Source of the DNA: an uncultured Muribaculaceae bacterium
GTDB lineage: Bacteria; Bacteroidota; Bacteroidia; Bacteroidales; Muribaculaceae
Direction of reading: 5' to 3'
Length of the DNA: 16,895 nucleotides
Assembly: GCA_905207535.1 (NCBI GenBank)
Contig: CAJLLX010000035.1
Span: 1 to 16,895 of the forward strand
Shown: positions 1 to 7,532 of the stretch, in pieces
Layout: each line of letters starts with the position of its first letter
Numbering within the stretch: the stretch's first letter is position 1
Position numbers and translations under genes: made by a program
The notes under the pieces: model-generated
Seen by the model: the letters and a program-made list of their open reading frames with translations, nothing else
Told to the model about the DNA's origin: nothing
Databases searched by the model: none

Positions 1-1302
1 TGCGGGAGCCTCGGCGGGCGCTGCGTTGTCGGCTGCGGGAGCCTCATCGTCCTCAAACTCGGCTCGGAGGATGGCCAGCACGTCGTCGACGGTCTGCTCC
101 TCGAGGTCGGCCTTGTTGATGAGGTCCTCGCGGGGTGTATTGAGCACGCTCTTGGCTGTGACGCAGCCCATATCCTTGAGGGCGTCGATGATCCACTCGT
201 CGATCTCGTCCTTGAACTCGTCGAGATAGATATCCTCGTCGTACACCTCGTCGGTCTCGCGGTAGACGTCGATCACATAGCCGGTAAGCATTGAGGCCAG
301 TTTGATATTGAGGCCACCCTTACCGATAGCGAGCGACACCTGGTCGGGCTTGAGGAACACCTCAGCCTTCTTCTCCTCCTCGTCGATGCGGATCGAAGAG
401 ATGCGGGCGGGCGACAGGGCGCGCTGTATGAAGAGCGTAGGATTGTTGGTGAAGTTGATCACGTCGATATTCTCGTTGCGCAGCTCGCGCACGATGCCGT
501 GGATGCGGCTTCCCTTCACGCCTACACAGGCGCCTACGGGGTCGATGCGGTCGTCGTAGCTCTCCACGGCGATCTTGGCGCGCTCGCCCGGGATGCGGGC
601 CACGGCGCAGATGCGGATGAGGCCCTCGTTGATCTCCGGCACCTCTATCTCGAAGAGGCGGCGGAGGAAGTTCTCATTGGTGCGCGATACGGTGATCTTG
701 GGATTGTTGTTGGTGTTGTCGACATTGGCGATGACGGCGCGCACGGTCTCACCCTTGCGGAAGAAGTCGCCCGGGATGCTCTGATTCTTGGGCAGCAGCA
801 GCTCGTTTTTGTCGTCGTCGAGCAGCAGAGTCTCGCGCGACCATGTCTGATACACCTCGCCGGTCACCAGCTCCCCTTCGAGGTCCTTAAACTTGGCGTA
901 GACGGCCTCCTTCTGCAGGTCGCTGATCTTGGTCTGCAGTGTCTGGCGCAGTGTGAGGATGGCGCGGCGGTCGAAGTTGGCAAAGATGATCTCCTTGGTG
1001 TGCTCCTCGCCGATCTCCACCTCGGGGTCGTTGTCGGCGCGGGCGTCGGAGAGCGAGATCTGCAGGTTGGGATTCTCCACCTCGCCGTCGGGCACCACTT
1101 CGAGATTCTGGAAAATCTGCACGTCGCCCTTGTCGGGGTTCATGATCACGTCGAGATTCTCGTCGGTACCGAACATATTAGAAAGCACCTTGCGGAACGA
1201 CTCCTCAAGCACGCTTATCATGGTGGTTTTGTCGATATTTTTCAGTTCCTTAAACGCAGCGAACTGGTCCACCAGATTGGGGGTTTCCTCTTTCTTAGCC
1301 AT
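1..1302 (-). CDS. nusA: transcription termination/antitermination factor NusA (C-terminal end off the window)
   Basis: NusA binds RNA polymerase and nascent RNA and modulates pausing, termination and antitermination. The reading frame starts at the ATG complementary to 1300-1302 (MAKKEETPNLVDQ) and stays open to base 1, giving 434 residues. Visible parts, in order: the N-terminal RNA-polymerase-binding region (about 1-140), an S1 RNA-binding domain (about 145-210, GELVTGEVYQ onward), a first KH domain with the diagnostic DPVGACVGVKGSRI (from about residue 254), a second KH domain with SLAIGKGGLNIKLAS (from about 322), a helical segment, and the start of an acidic/alanine-proline-rich tail (EFEDDEAPAADNAAPAEAPA). 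The frame is still open at the window edge, so only the end of the tail should be missing. It lies 94 bases after rimP on the same strand, the usual rimP-nusA-infB order; infB would be off the left edge (not seen). No Shine-Dalgarno is evident. Confidence 0.97.
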   Translation of the reverse strand, partial: MAKKEETPNLVDQFAAFKELKNIDKTTMISVLEESFRKVLSNMFGTDENLDVIMNPDKGDVQIFQNLEVVPDGEVENPNLQISLSDARADNDPEVEIGEEHTKEIIFANFDRRAILTLRQTLQTKISDLQKEAVYAKFKDLEGELVTGEVYQTWSRETLLLDDDKNELLLPKNQSIPGDFFRKGETVRAVIANVDNTNNNPKITVSRTNENFLRRLFEIEVPEINEGLIRICAVARIPGERAKIAVESYDDRIDPVGACVGVKGSRIHGIVRELRNENIDVINFTNNPTLFIQRALSPARISSIRIDEEEKKAEVFLKPDQVSLAIGKGGLNIKLASMLTGYVIDVYRETDEVYDEDIYLDEFKDEIDEWIIDALKDMGCVTAKSVLNTPREDLINKADLEEQTVDDVLAILRAEFEDDEAPAADNAAPAEAPA

Positions 1303-1360
1303 TTTTTGTGTAAGGGGATATATTGTTTTTTTATTTTTTTCTTCGGTTGGTATCATAGGG

Positions 1361-1378
1361 CCAACAGGCCCAACAGGC
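1361..1378. repeat. 9-bp tandem duplication in the rimP-nusA gap
   Basis: Two perfect adjacent copies of CCAACAGGC (1361-1369 and 1370-1378) sit in the short spacer between rimP and nusA. On the nusA-proximal side the spacer is A/T-homopolymer rich. No function is evident. It may be a replication-slippage duplication. Confidence 0.8.
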
Positions 1379-1396
1379 GCGGCAGCCGGCTCCTTT

Positions 1397-1867
1397 TTAT
1401 TTGAAGGAGATGAGATAGCGCACCATCTTGGCGTCGGCCATCGGCATGGTCTCGCTCTGCATACGGGTGACGGGGCGCTTGGCTCCCGGCTCCTTCACCT
1501 TCACGGGATACTCGAAGGTGAATGTGTCGTCGTCGCCCACGGCGGTGAGCACCCCCTGCAGCTTGCGCCCGTCGCGGGTGAGCACCTCTATGTCGTTGCC
1601 CACATTTTTGAGATACTGACCCCGCACGCGGAAGGGGGCGGTGAGGCCTGCCGACCCTACTTCGAGTTCGTAGTCCTCGGCGTCGCGGTCGAAGTCCTTC
1701 TCTATGGCGCGGCTCACGGCTGCACAGGTGTCGATGTCGAGGCTCTCGGGCGAGTCAAGCTCCACCACAATATTATTGTCGGCCGACACCCGTATATCCA
1801 CTATAAATATATCGGTGCCCTCAATGGCCCGCTCTACCGATTGTCTTAACAGCTCTTTGTCTATCAT
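1397..1867 (-). CDS. rimP: ribosome maturation factor RimP
   Basis: RimP helps assemble the 30S ribosomal subunit. The protein is 156 residues from the chosen start MIDKELLRQSVERAI. An N-terminal alpha/beta domain carries the ADNNIVVELDSPESLDIDTC stretch. The family hallmark DYELEVGSAGL (matching YxLEVSSPGL of other RimPs) follows, and then an SH3-like C-terminal domain (GNDIEVLTRDGRKLQGVL) ends in YLISFK, as in Bacteroides RimP from memory. Two in-frame upstream starts exist: MIQDMIDKEL at 1879 and a longer one at 1924 that would add arginine/alanine-rich residues from a hairpin-forming leader. I prefer 1867 because Bacteroides homologues begin MIEK. It is the first gene of a minus-strand operon with nusA and is preceded by a clear promoter at 1971-2001. 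Confidence 0.95.
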   Translation of the reverse strand: MIDKELLRQSVERAIEGTDIFIVDIRVSADNNIVVELDSPESLDIDTCAAVSRAIEKDFDRDAEDYELEVGSAGLTAPFRVRGQYLKNVGNDIEVLTRDGRKLQGVLTAVGDDDTFTFEYPVKVKEPGAKRPVTRMQSETMPMADAKMVRYLISFK

Positions 1868-1890
1868 ATCCTGAATCATCGTTGCAGCAC

Positions 1891-1911
1891 GCCGCCCGGC
1901 TCGCCCGGCGG
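1891..1911 (-). other. GC-rich hairpin just upstream of rimP
   Basis: GCCGCC (1891-1896) pairs with GGCGGC (1906-1911) around a 9-base loop, ending 12-24 bases before the two likely rimP starts. It would lie in the rimP leader RNA and could affect ribosome access. Alternatively it is only chance structure in a GC-rich stretch. Confidence 0.5.
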
Positions 1912-1933
1912 CATACACATGCACATAACAAAT

Positions 1934-1957
1934 GGAGGAAGCCTTTCAGCCTCCTCC
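1934..1957 (-). other. hairpin in the rimP-nusA leader RNA
   Basis: GGAGGA (1934-1939) pairs with TCCTCC (1952-1957). After one A-C mismatch two more pairs (GC with GC) extend the stem, leaving a loop of about six bases. It lies a few bases downstream of the predicted transcription start. On the transcript it is not followed by a U-run, so it is not a classic terminator. Confidence 0.6.
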
Positions 1958-1970
1958 GATAACTTGCACA

Positions 1971-2001
1971 CAAAGTTACGTATTTTTTTTCGAATCACCA
2001 A
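1971..2001 (-). promoter_or_regulatory. Bacteroidota-type promoter of rimP-nusA
   Basis: Read on the minus strand: TTGG (complement of 1998-2001), a 19-base spacer, then TAACTTTG (complement of 1971-1978). This matches the known Bacteroidota sigma-ABfr pattern of a TTTG/TTG -33 element and a TAnnTTTG -7 element about 19 bases apart. The predicted start is near 1965, giving a leader of about 95 bases before rimP. Confidence 0.8.
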
Positions 2002-2002
2002 C

Positions 2003-2433
2003 GTCCGCCACTGACGAGGCGGCATTTTGCAGGCCGCTACCCGCATTTTTAACTTTTGACAATGATATATTAAGCAAATTTAACATATCGGTATGCCTCA
2101 GAATCAGGCTCGACAGGGTCAGCACCACAATGTGGGCCGCGGCTATCACCGGACGCGCGCGCCGCGCCTGCGCCGGAGCGCTGTAGGCATGCCGGGTGCC
2201 AATCTCTCCTATCGCATCGCTGATTCTCATAAATATACGGTTGAATGTATCAATAAAACACCTTTATGCGCGTGCAGGGACGTGTTCAGCATGTTAAAAA
2301 AACGTTAATTCACCCCACTCTTATCTTACCCCTAATGCCCCTACAGCGCCCACAGCGCCGATAGACGTATGGCAATATTTAAAACAACCGTCGCTTACGC
2401 AAATTATATAACACAGTTTAGCGAATTTATTTG
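2003..2433. other. intergenic region between divergent units; no gene seen
   Basis: Short open frames occur here, but none has a recognisable protein, a convincing start context or a composition like the neighbouring genes. The stretch is AT-rich except for a GC-rich island around 2140-2210, where CCGG-flanked sequence rich in CG dinucleotides could fold imperfectly. No tRNA, mobile element or terminator was recognised. It separates the minus-strand rimP operon from the plus-strand surface-protein cluster. Confidence 0.6.
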
Positions 2434-2441
2434 TATTTTTG
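2434..2441 (+). promoter_or_regulatory. candidate -7 element of the surface-protein cluster
   Basis: TATTTTTG fits the Bacteroidota -7 consensus TAnnTTTG in an AT-rich stretch. No good TTTG/TTGG lies 19 bases upstream (the bases there are ACAC), so the -33 half is weak and the promoter is less certain than the one for rimP. It would give a leader of about 135 bases before the start at 2585. Confidence 0.5.
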
Positions 2442-2584
2442 CAACATCATTACCCCGCTATATAAATTTTCGGCAAACAGCCGCCGAATTTCCCCATTCA
2501 GAACGTACAATTTCTCAAATAAACCGATTGGCTTTCGCTTCACAAGGAGCTTAGCCGGTCAAACAATCAATCATCATCAATGTT

Positions 2585-5500
2585 ATGAAACATGTTAAAA
2601 TTCTACTTCTGACATTTCTGGCGACATTGTTCAGTCCATCGGTTGCGAATGCAGGCCCCTATCTCTGCAACTTCGACAAAACAATCGATACCTCCGACCA
2701 TGCCTTCAGAGTAGCTTCCAACTGGAAGCACATCGTGCAAAAGTACATCGACGAAGGCGACGACTACGGCGACTACGGCGGCTGGTATGGCAGCAACAAC
2801 AGCGTAGCCGCCTACGGCGATGTAGAATATATGGAATACTCCTACCTGCCTACGAGTGGAGTGAACGGGACAGGCACACTTTATGCCAAATCCCAGATGT
2901 CCGGCTCCAGCTACAACTACGCCACTGCTTCTGACTATCTCGTCACCCCCGTGGTGTCGGGAGAAATCACCATGCAGGTGAAGTCCCGCAGCTACAGCAG
3001 TTATGTATCATTTTACACTCTCGACGCAACCGGCAAAGCCGCCGGTGAGCTGATTCAGAAATTCTCCGACGGCACCGAACTTACGCGCGACGAATTCGTC
3101 CCCGTCACCATCACCGTCGAAGGCCCTCAGCGCATCGGCATCCTCGCCAACAATGTGTATCTCGACGACTTCACCGCTGCCGACGCCGAGTTGGTGCCCG
3201 AACCGAGCATCCGCATCCTCACCGCCGAGCCTTCGGAAACAACCGGCGTCCTCTATTGGGATCAGCAGGCCGACGGCTCGGTAAAAATTGAGTTTACCGG
3301 CGTCACTGTGGAGAACAACGGCGAAGTTGACCTCACACAGGGCACTAAGAACTTCACCATCTCGCTGATCAACAACGACACAGGCGCCGCACTCGGAGAA
3401 TCCACTCCCGTGCCTCAGGATCTCGCCATCGGTCATACTTCCGACCCCTTCACCGTCACTGTCAATATACCCAAAGATCAGATTTCAAGCGTATGGAGCT
3501 CGTCCGGGCAATCAAAACCGATTTACCTGCGCGAGAATCTGCAGGGAAGCACTTTGAAGCGTGCCAACTCGATGTACAATGTCTATGAGTCGAAGTTTGT
3601 CTTTACTGATGGCAACAGCTCATCGAGCCTGAGCAGCGCTGTAGATTTCGGCATGGTATCGGAGGAGACTTCCAAGCAGTTCAAACTCAAGAACGACGGC
3701 GCAGCTCCGCTGCAGATTGTCAGCATCACTATGCCCGAAGGATTCACTGCCAACTTCCCCGAAGGGGCCTTCGAAGTGACCGCCCACTCGCAGCTTGATG
3801 TCACCATCACCCTCCCCGCCACCTCTACCGGTGCACAGCAGGGCGATCTGACCATCGTCTACAAAGACAACGACGGCAACGACAAGACCTACACCGTCAC
3901 TCTCAAGGGCACCATGCTCGGCGAAAACACCTGGTGGACCGACTTCAACCACGGCAACAATGAAATCACTCTCCCCGATGGCTCGGTGGCACAGGCAGGA
4001 GTCGAAGTCTCCAAAAGCAACTACAACTACTCCTCCGGAAAATATAACTACTATATTAAGTCGTATACCTCCAGTTCGTATGCCGAAGGCAACAACAAAT
4101 TCATCACTCCGCTCCTGCATGCCAATGCAGGCGATAAGATGAGCTTTGAGGTAGCCCGAGCCAACTACAGCGACGGCAGCCCCGCCTCTTTCCTAAAGGT
4201 ATATATCTCCACCGACCGCGAAAACTGGGGTGAACCTCTGGCCACACTGACTTTCAGCGAAGTAACCTCTACCTCTTTCGCTGCTCACAGCATCACCATC
4301 CCCGAGGCCGGCGACTACTATGTAGGCTTCGCTCTCTGGAACATGAAACTCGACAACATCGTGGGCCTCACACAGGTAGAGGTAGCCAACGATATCTATT
4401 TCAAGAACATCAACTCGCCGGAGACAATCCAGTCTGGCGACGAGATTGATCCTTATGTAGAAGTAATCTCGCCCCTGAAGGATATCGCAGCCAAGGATTA
4501 CACCCTGAAATTCTTTGTCGATGGCAAAGAGGCCGCTACCATAACATCGGCAAATATTCCAAAGAGCGCTAATAGCGCCAAGACCCTCCGTGCCGAGAAG
4601 TTTGCTGTAACAGCCGAGACCACCAGCGTCTACGACACCTACTTCAAGTTTGAGTTCACCGACGGCACCGTGTTCACCTCTCCGGTGAAGCAGCTGACCG
4701 TGACCAACGATCCGGTATTCGTATTCTTCGACAAGGACACCTCTGTTTCCTCAAGCCGTCAGCCCGACAGCCGCAAGACTGCCATCTCCTTCGGCATGGG
4801 CAATCAGCTCGGACTGGTGCAGAACTTTGAGATCTACAACTGGGGTACCGCACCTCTCACAGTCAAGTCGATCACCGTGTCCGAAGGCTTCACCGCAAGC
4901 ATCGACAAGGCCACTGTAGCTCCCAAGACCCGTCAGGCTGTAGACATCACATTCTCTGCCCAGACAGCCGGCACTTATGAGGGCAAACTCGCCATCGTCT
5001 ACACCGCAGCCGACGGCACCGACGCCACCTTCGAGCTTCCCGTCAGCGGCACGCTGCTCGATCCCTCCAAGTGGTACGCACCGTTCGACGGCAGCAACAA
5101 CGCATGGCCCGCAGGTTCGCGCCACCAGAGCAAAATGGAGCTGTTGCCCTCCGGCAAGCTCGCCAACGACTATTCGCTTTACAGCTCCAGCTCCAGCTCC
5201 AGCTCCACCAACAACATGTTCATCACGCCCAAGCTGAAAGCAAAGGCAGGTGATACACTTCAGTTCGACGCCCGCACATATAACTCTAACTCCTACTGGC
5301 TCGAAGGCGCAGTTGAGCTGTTCGCAGCTACCACATGCGAAGGCCTTGAGGATGCCGCCACACGCATCTTCCTCGGCAAATGGAGCGGCAAGGATGTCGA
5401 TGCAGAGCATACCCTCACACCTGAGTTCCGCACCGTAAGCGTCACCTTCGACAAGGCCGGCGAATACTACCTCGGATTCACCATTGTATCCGGTGTATAT

Positions 5501-7369
5501 GTAGACAACATCTACGGCCTCAGCCTTGTGCCCGTAGAGCATGATGTAGTGCTTGCATCGAGCAGCATTCCTGCCGACGGCGTGCAGAATAAATCCGCAA
5601 TCGCCAAGATCACCCTCCAGAACTTCGGTCTTAAGGCAGAGGAGGACGCCACCTACACCGTAGCTTCCTACGTCAACGGCGTTAAGTGCAGCGAGGTTGA
5701 CGGCACAGAGCTGCCCGTAGTGTTCTCGACCTCCGATGCCGGCGTAGAGATGGAAGTAGAGTTCCGCTCGCCCAAGGTCGGCACCTTCCCTGTATATCTC
5801 GAGGCAGACTTCGGCAACGGCTACAAGCTCACCACCGAGCCCGTAGATGTAACATTCGCCGAGGAGACCCTCGCAAGCGAAGTCACCGTAGGTACACCCA
5901 ACGGATTTGACAATAATGTTCCCTTCAACCTCACATACAATAACAGTGAGACAGTCGCACTTTACACTGCCGCTGATCTCGGACTTTCCGATGGTGATAA
6001 AATCAGCAGTATTGTAATACGCGGATACGGCTCCAATGCCCATTCTACTGATCTGACTGTCTTCTATGAGTGGACCGACGAGAATACACAGACTTCTCCA
6101 AGAGGCGGACTGTATGATTCATCATCGATGATACAGTGTCTCAATGAGCCCGGCCACGTTTGGAATAACACGGGTTCTTCGGCAAGCCCTGTCGATATGA
6201 TTACCATCACATTCGATGACCCCATCGTTTATAAAGCAGGCAAATCGCTCCGACTGTATTTCCATTCGGCTGCCGAGGCTTGGAAGAGCGGATTTAATTT
6301 TGAAATATCAAGCAACATCAGACGTGCTTATCACCACCATTCGGATGGCGAGCTGTTATCCTGGGAATCGAAGAAGAATCCTGTGCTGCATATGACACTG
6401 GCAGTTGAGGCCCGCACCTTCTCGCCGACAGTAGTCGACAGTAAGGGCAACGCGGTAGCCGGCGCTAAAGTGACGCTGATCAGCAACGACGGCGACGACG
6501 TGCAGTATGAAGGCACCACCGGCGAGGATGGCAAGGCTGCTATCAATGTAATCCAGAGCAGCCGCACCTACGACGTGGAGATCAAGAGCGCTTCCGGCGA
6601 GCTCTACATGGAAGGTGTCAGCGTAGCCGATGCTTCGTTTGTAGAGACCGTAACCCTCCTCGACGTAGTCACCATCGAGGACTACACCACCCTCACCGAG
6701 GGCAAGGACGCAGCAGTGGTTTACATGAACACCACCCTTGAGGCAGGCTTCAACGCCGTAGCACTTCCCTTCGCTATCACAGCCGACGAAGCTGTGGAAA
6801 TCTTCGGCGAGGACGCCGTAGTGATGGAGCTCACCGGCTCGAGCGTCGAAGGCACCGAGGTAAGAGCTCACTTCACCACAGTGACCACCGGCATGGAAGC
6901 CGGCAAGCCTTACCTGGTATTCGTTACCCACGACACCAAGCCCGCTATGTTCAAGAACAAAGCCATCACCACTCAGATGCAGAACGTGGCGACCGATCAC
7001 CTTACCCTCATCCCCACCACAGCCGCTACCGAGGTTACTCCCGGCATGTTCCTCCTCACCATCGACAACTTCGTGCCCAAAGGTGACACCCCCGTCGAGA
7101 TCAGCAACGCTGCCGGCAGCATCCTCAAAGCTCCCGCAGCAGGCGAGCAGCAGCTCAAGAGCTTCCGCGCTTACGTCACATTGAAAGACCCCACTGCCAA
7201 GACTCTGACCTTCGACAACTCGCAGGACATCGACACCGGCATTGACAGCGTAGGCGCTGACACCTTCACCGACGACGACCTGATATATAACCTGCAGGGT
7301 ATCCGCGTAAGCCACCCCGCCAAGGGCGCTATCTACATCGTCAACGGCAAGAAGGTAGTAATCAAATGA
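2585..7369 (+). CDS. large secreted modular protein with choice-of-anchor J modules and a T9SS-like C-terminal tail
   Basis: 1594 residues, exported. The signal peptide MKHVKILLLTFLATLFSPSVANA ends near residue 23 with an ANA|GP site. Three jelly-roll modules of the choice-of-anchor J / cleaved-adhesin type are suggested at about 24-210, 447-600 and 826-985; the last two share NNxFITPxL. Between them lie CARDB/Ig-like strands and two clearly homologous choice-of-anchor D/ASH-like domains (about 345-447 and 716-826; both have APLxxxSIT..EGFTA and end in a GT turn). A different domain follows at about 1096-1277, then a carboxypeptidase-regulatory-like domain (about 1278-1345, VVDSKGNAVAGAKVTL, GEDGKAAINV). 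Next is a beta-rich segment common in Bacteroidales surface proteins (about 1361-1545, LEAGFNAVALPF, EAGKPYLVFV). The tail is GIDSVGAD...YNLQGIRV...IYIVNGKKVVIK. A surface or secreted adhesin role is inferred; no catalytic motif is seen. It is first of four co-directional genes. Confidence 0.85.
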   Translation: MKHVKILLLTFLATLFSPSVANAGPYLCNFDKTIDTSDHAFRVASNWKHIVQKYIDEGDDYGDYGGWYGSNNSVAAYGDVEYMEYSYLPTSGVNGTGTLYAKSQMSGSSYNYATASDYLVTPVVSGEITMQVKSRSYSSYVSFYTLDATGKAAGELIQKFSDGTELTRDEFVPVTITVEGPQRIGILANNVYLDDFTAADAELVPEPSIRILTAEPSETTGVLYWDQQADGSVKIEFTGVTVENNGEVDLTQGTKNFTISLINNDTGAALGESTPVPQDLAIGHTSDPFTVTVNIPKDQISSVWSSSGQSKPIYLRENLQGSTLKRANSMYNVYESKFVFTDGNSSSSLSSAVDFGMVSEETSKQFKLKNDGAAPLQIVSITMPEGFTANFPEGAFEVTAHSQLDVTITLPATSTGAQQGDLTIVYKDNDGNDKTYTVTLKGTMLGENTWWTDFNHGNNEITLPDGSVAQAGVEVSKSNYNYSSGKYNYYIKSYTSSSYAEGNNKFITPLLHANAGDKMSFEVARANYSDGSPASFLKVYISTDRENWGEPLATLTFSEVTSTSFAAHSITIPEAGDYYVGFALWNMKLDNIVGLTQVEVANDIYFKNINSPETIQSGDEIDPYVEVISPLKDIAAKDYTLKFFVDGKEAATITSANIPKSANSAKTLRAEKFAVTAETTSVYDTYFKFEFTDGTVFTSPVKQLTVTNDPVFVFFDKDTSVSSSRQPDSRKTAISFGMGNQLGLVQNFEIYNWGTAPLTVKSITVSEGFTASIDKATVAPKTRQAVDITFSAQTAGTYEGKLAIVYTAADGTDATFELPVSGTLLDPSKWYAPFDGSNNAWPAGSRHQSKMELLPSGKLANDYSLYSSSSSSSSTNNMFITPKLKAKAGDTLQFDARTYNSNSYWLEGAVELFAATTCEGLEDAATRIFLGKWSGKDVDAEHTLTPEFRTVSVTFDKAGEYYLGFTIVSGVYVDNIYGLSLVPVEHDVVLASSSIPADGVQNKSAIAKITLQNFGLKAEEDATYTVASYVNGVKCSEVDGTELPVVFSTSDAGVEMEVEFRSPKVGTFPVYLEADFGNGYKLTTEPVDVTFAEETLASEVTVGTPNGFDNNVPFNLTYNNSETVALYTAADLGLSDGDKISSIVIRGYGSNAHSTDLTVFYEWTDENTQTSPRGGLYDSSSMIQCLNEPGHVWNNTGSSASPVDMITITFDDPIVYKAGKSLRLYFHSAAEAWKSGFNFEISSNIRRAYHHHSDGELLSWESKKNPVLHMTLAVEARTFSPTVVDSKGNAVAGAKVTLISNDGDDVQYEGTTGEDGKAAINVIQSSRTYDVEIKSASGELYMEGVSVADASFVETVTLLDVVTIEDYTTLTEGKDAAVVYMNTTLEAGFNAVALPFAITADEAVEIFGEDAVVMELTGSSVEGTEVRAHFTTVTTGMEAGKPYLVFVTHDTKPAMFKNKAITTQMQNVATDHLTLIPTTAATEVTPGMFLLTIDNFVPKGDTPVEISNAAGSILKAPAAGEQQLKSFRAYVTLKDPTAKTLTFDNSQDIDTGIDSVGADTFTDDDLIYNLQGIRVSHPAKGAIYIVNGKKVVIK
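5183..5206 (+). repeat. (AGCTCC)x4 in-frame microsatellite encoding serines
   Basis: Four perfect AGCTCC hexamers encode eight consecutive serines (SSSSSSSS) at about residue 867-874 of the first surface protein, inside its third jelly-roll module. The equivalent place in the second module has only a short SYTSSSY run. The unit is a multiple of three, so slippage changes loop length without breaking the frame. Confidence 0.9.
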
Positions 7370-7433
7370 CCCCGCCTGATGATTAAAGATTCATAGCATT
7401 TTATGATCAGATAACATCATATTCCAACTAAAC

Positions 7434-7473
7434 GACAACGGGAGGCAGACCCCACGGTCTGCCACCCGTTGTC
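7434..7473 (+). terminator. strong intergenic hairpin between surface genes 1 and 2
   Basis: An 18-bp inverted repeat (7434-7451 with 7456-7473, one A-A mismatch) surrounds a 4-base loop CCAC. It lies 64 bases after the first gene's stop and 59 before the next start. The 3' flank ATCTCTACATT has no U-tract, so this may be a partial terminator, a processing site or an mRNA-stabilising hairpin rather than a full rho-independent terminator. No TAnnTTTG element is visible between the two genes on either side of it, so the second gene probably depends on read-through. Confidence 0.7.
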
Positions 7474-7532
7474 ATCTCTACATTAGGCCAAAACAACCTA
7501 CCTATAAAACAACAGTAGTAATAACAAATCAA

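Noticed and set aside
499..1849. Long plus-strand open frames (499-1404 and 929-1849) opposite nusA and rimP.
   Set aside because: The minus-strand frames encode unmistakable NusA and RimP. The plus-strand products have no recognisable features.
2140..2210. GC-rich island rich in CG dinucleotides in the left intergenic region, considered as an RNA gene or tRNA.
   Set aside because: No cloverleaf, no CCA end and only imperfect folding could be found by eye.
1976..2230. An 84-codon minus-strand frame upstream of rimP.
   Set aside because: It overlaps the rimP promoter, ends at it, shows no family resemblance and has no clear promoter of its own.
5170..5210. The serine hexamer repeat as a phase-variable on/off switch.
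   Set aside because: The unit is 6 bp and encodes serines in frame, so copy changes cannot shift the frame; only loop-length variation is possible.
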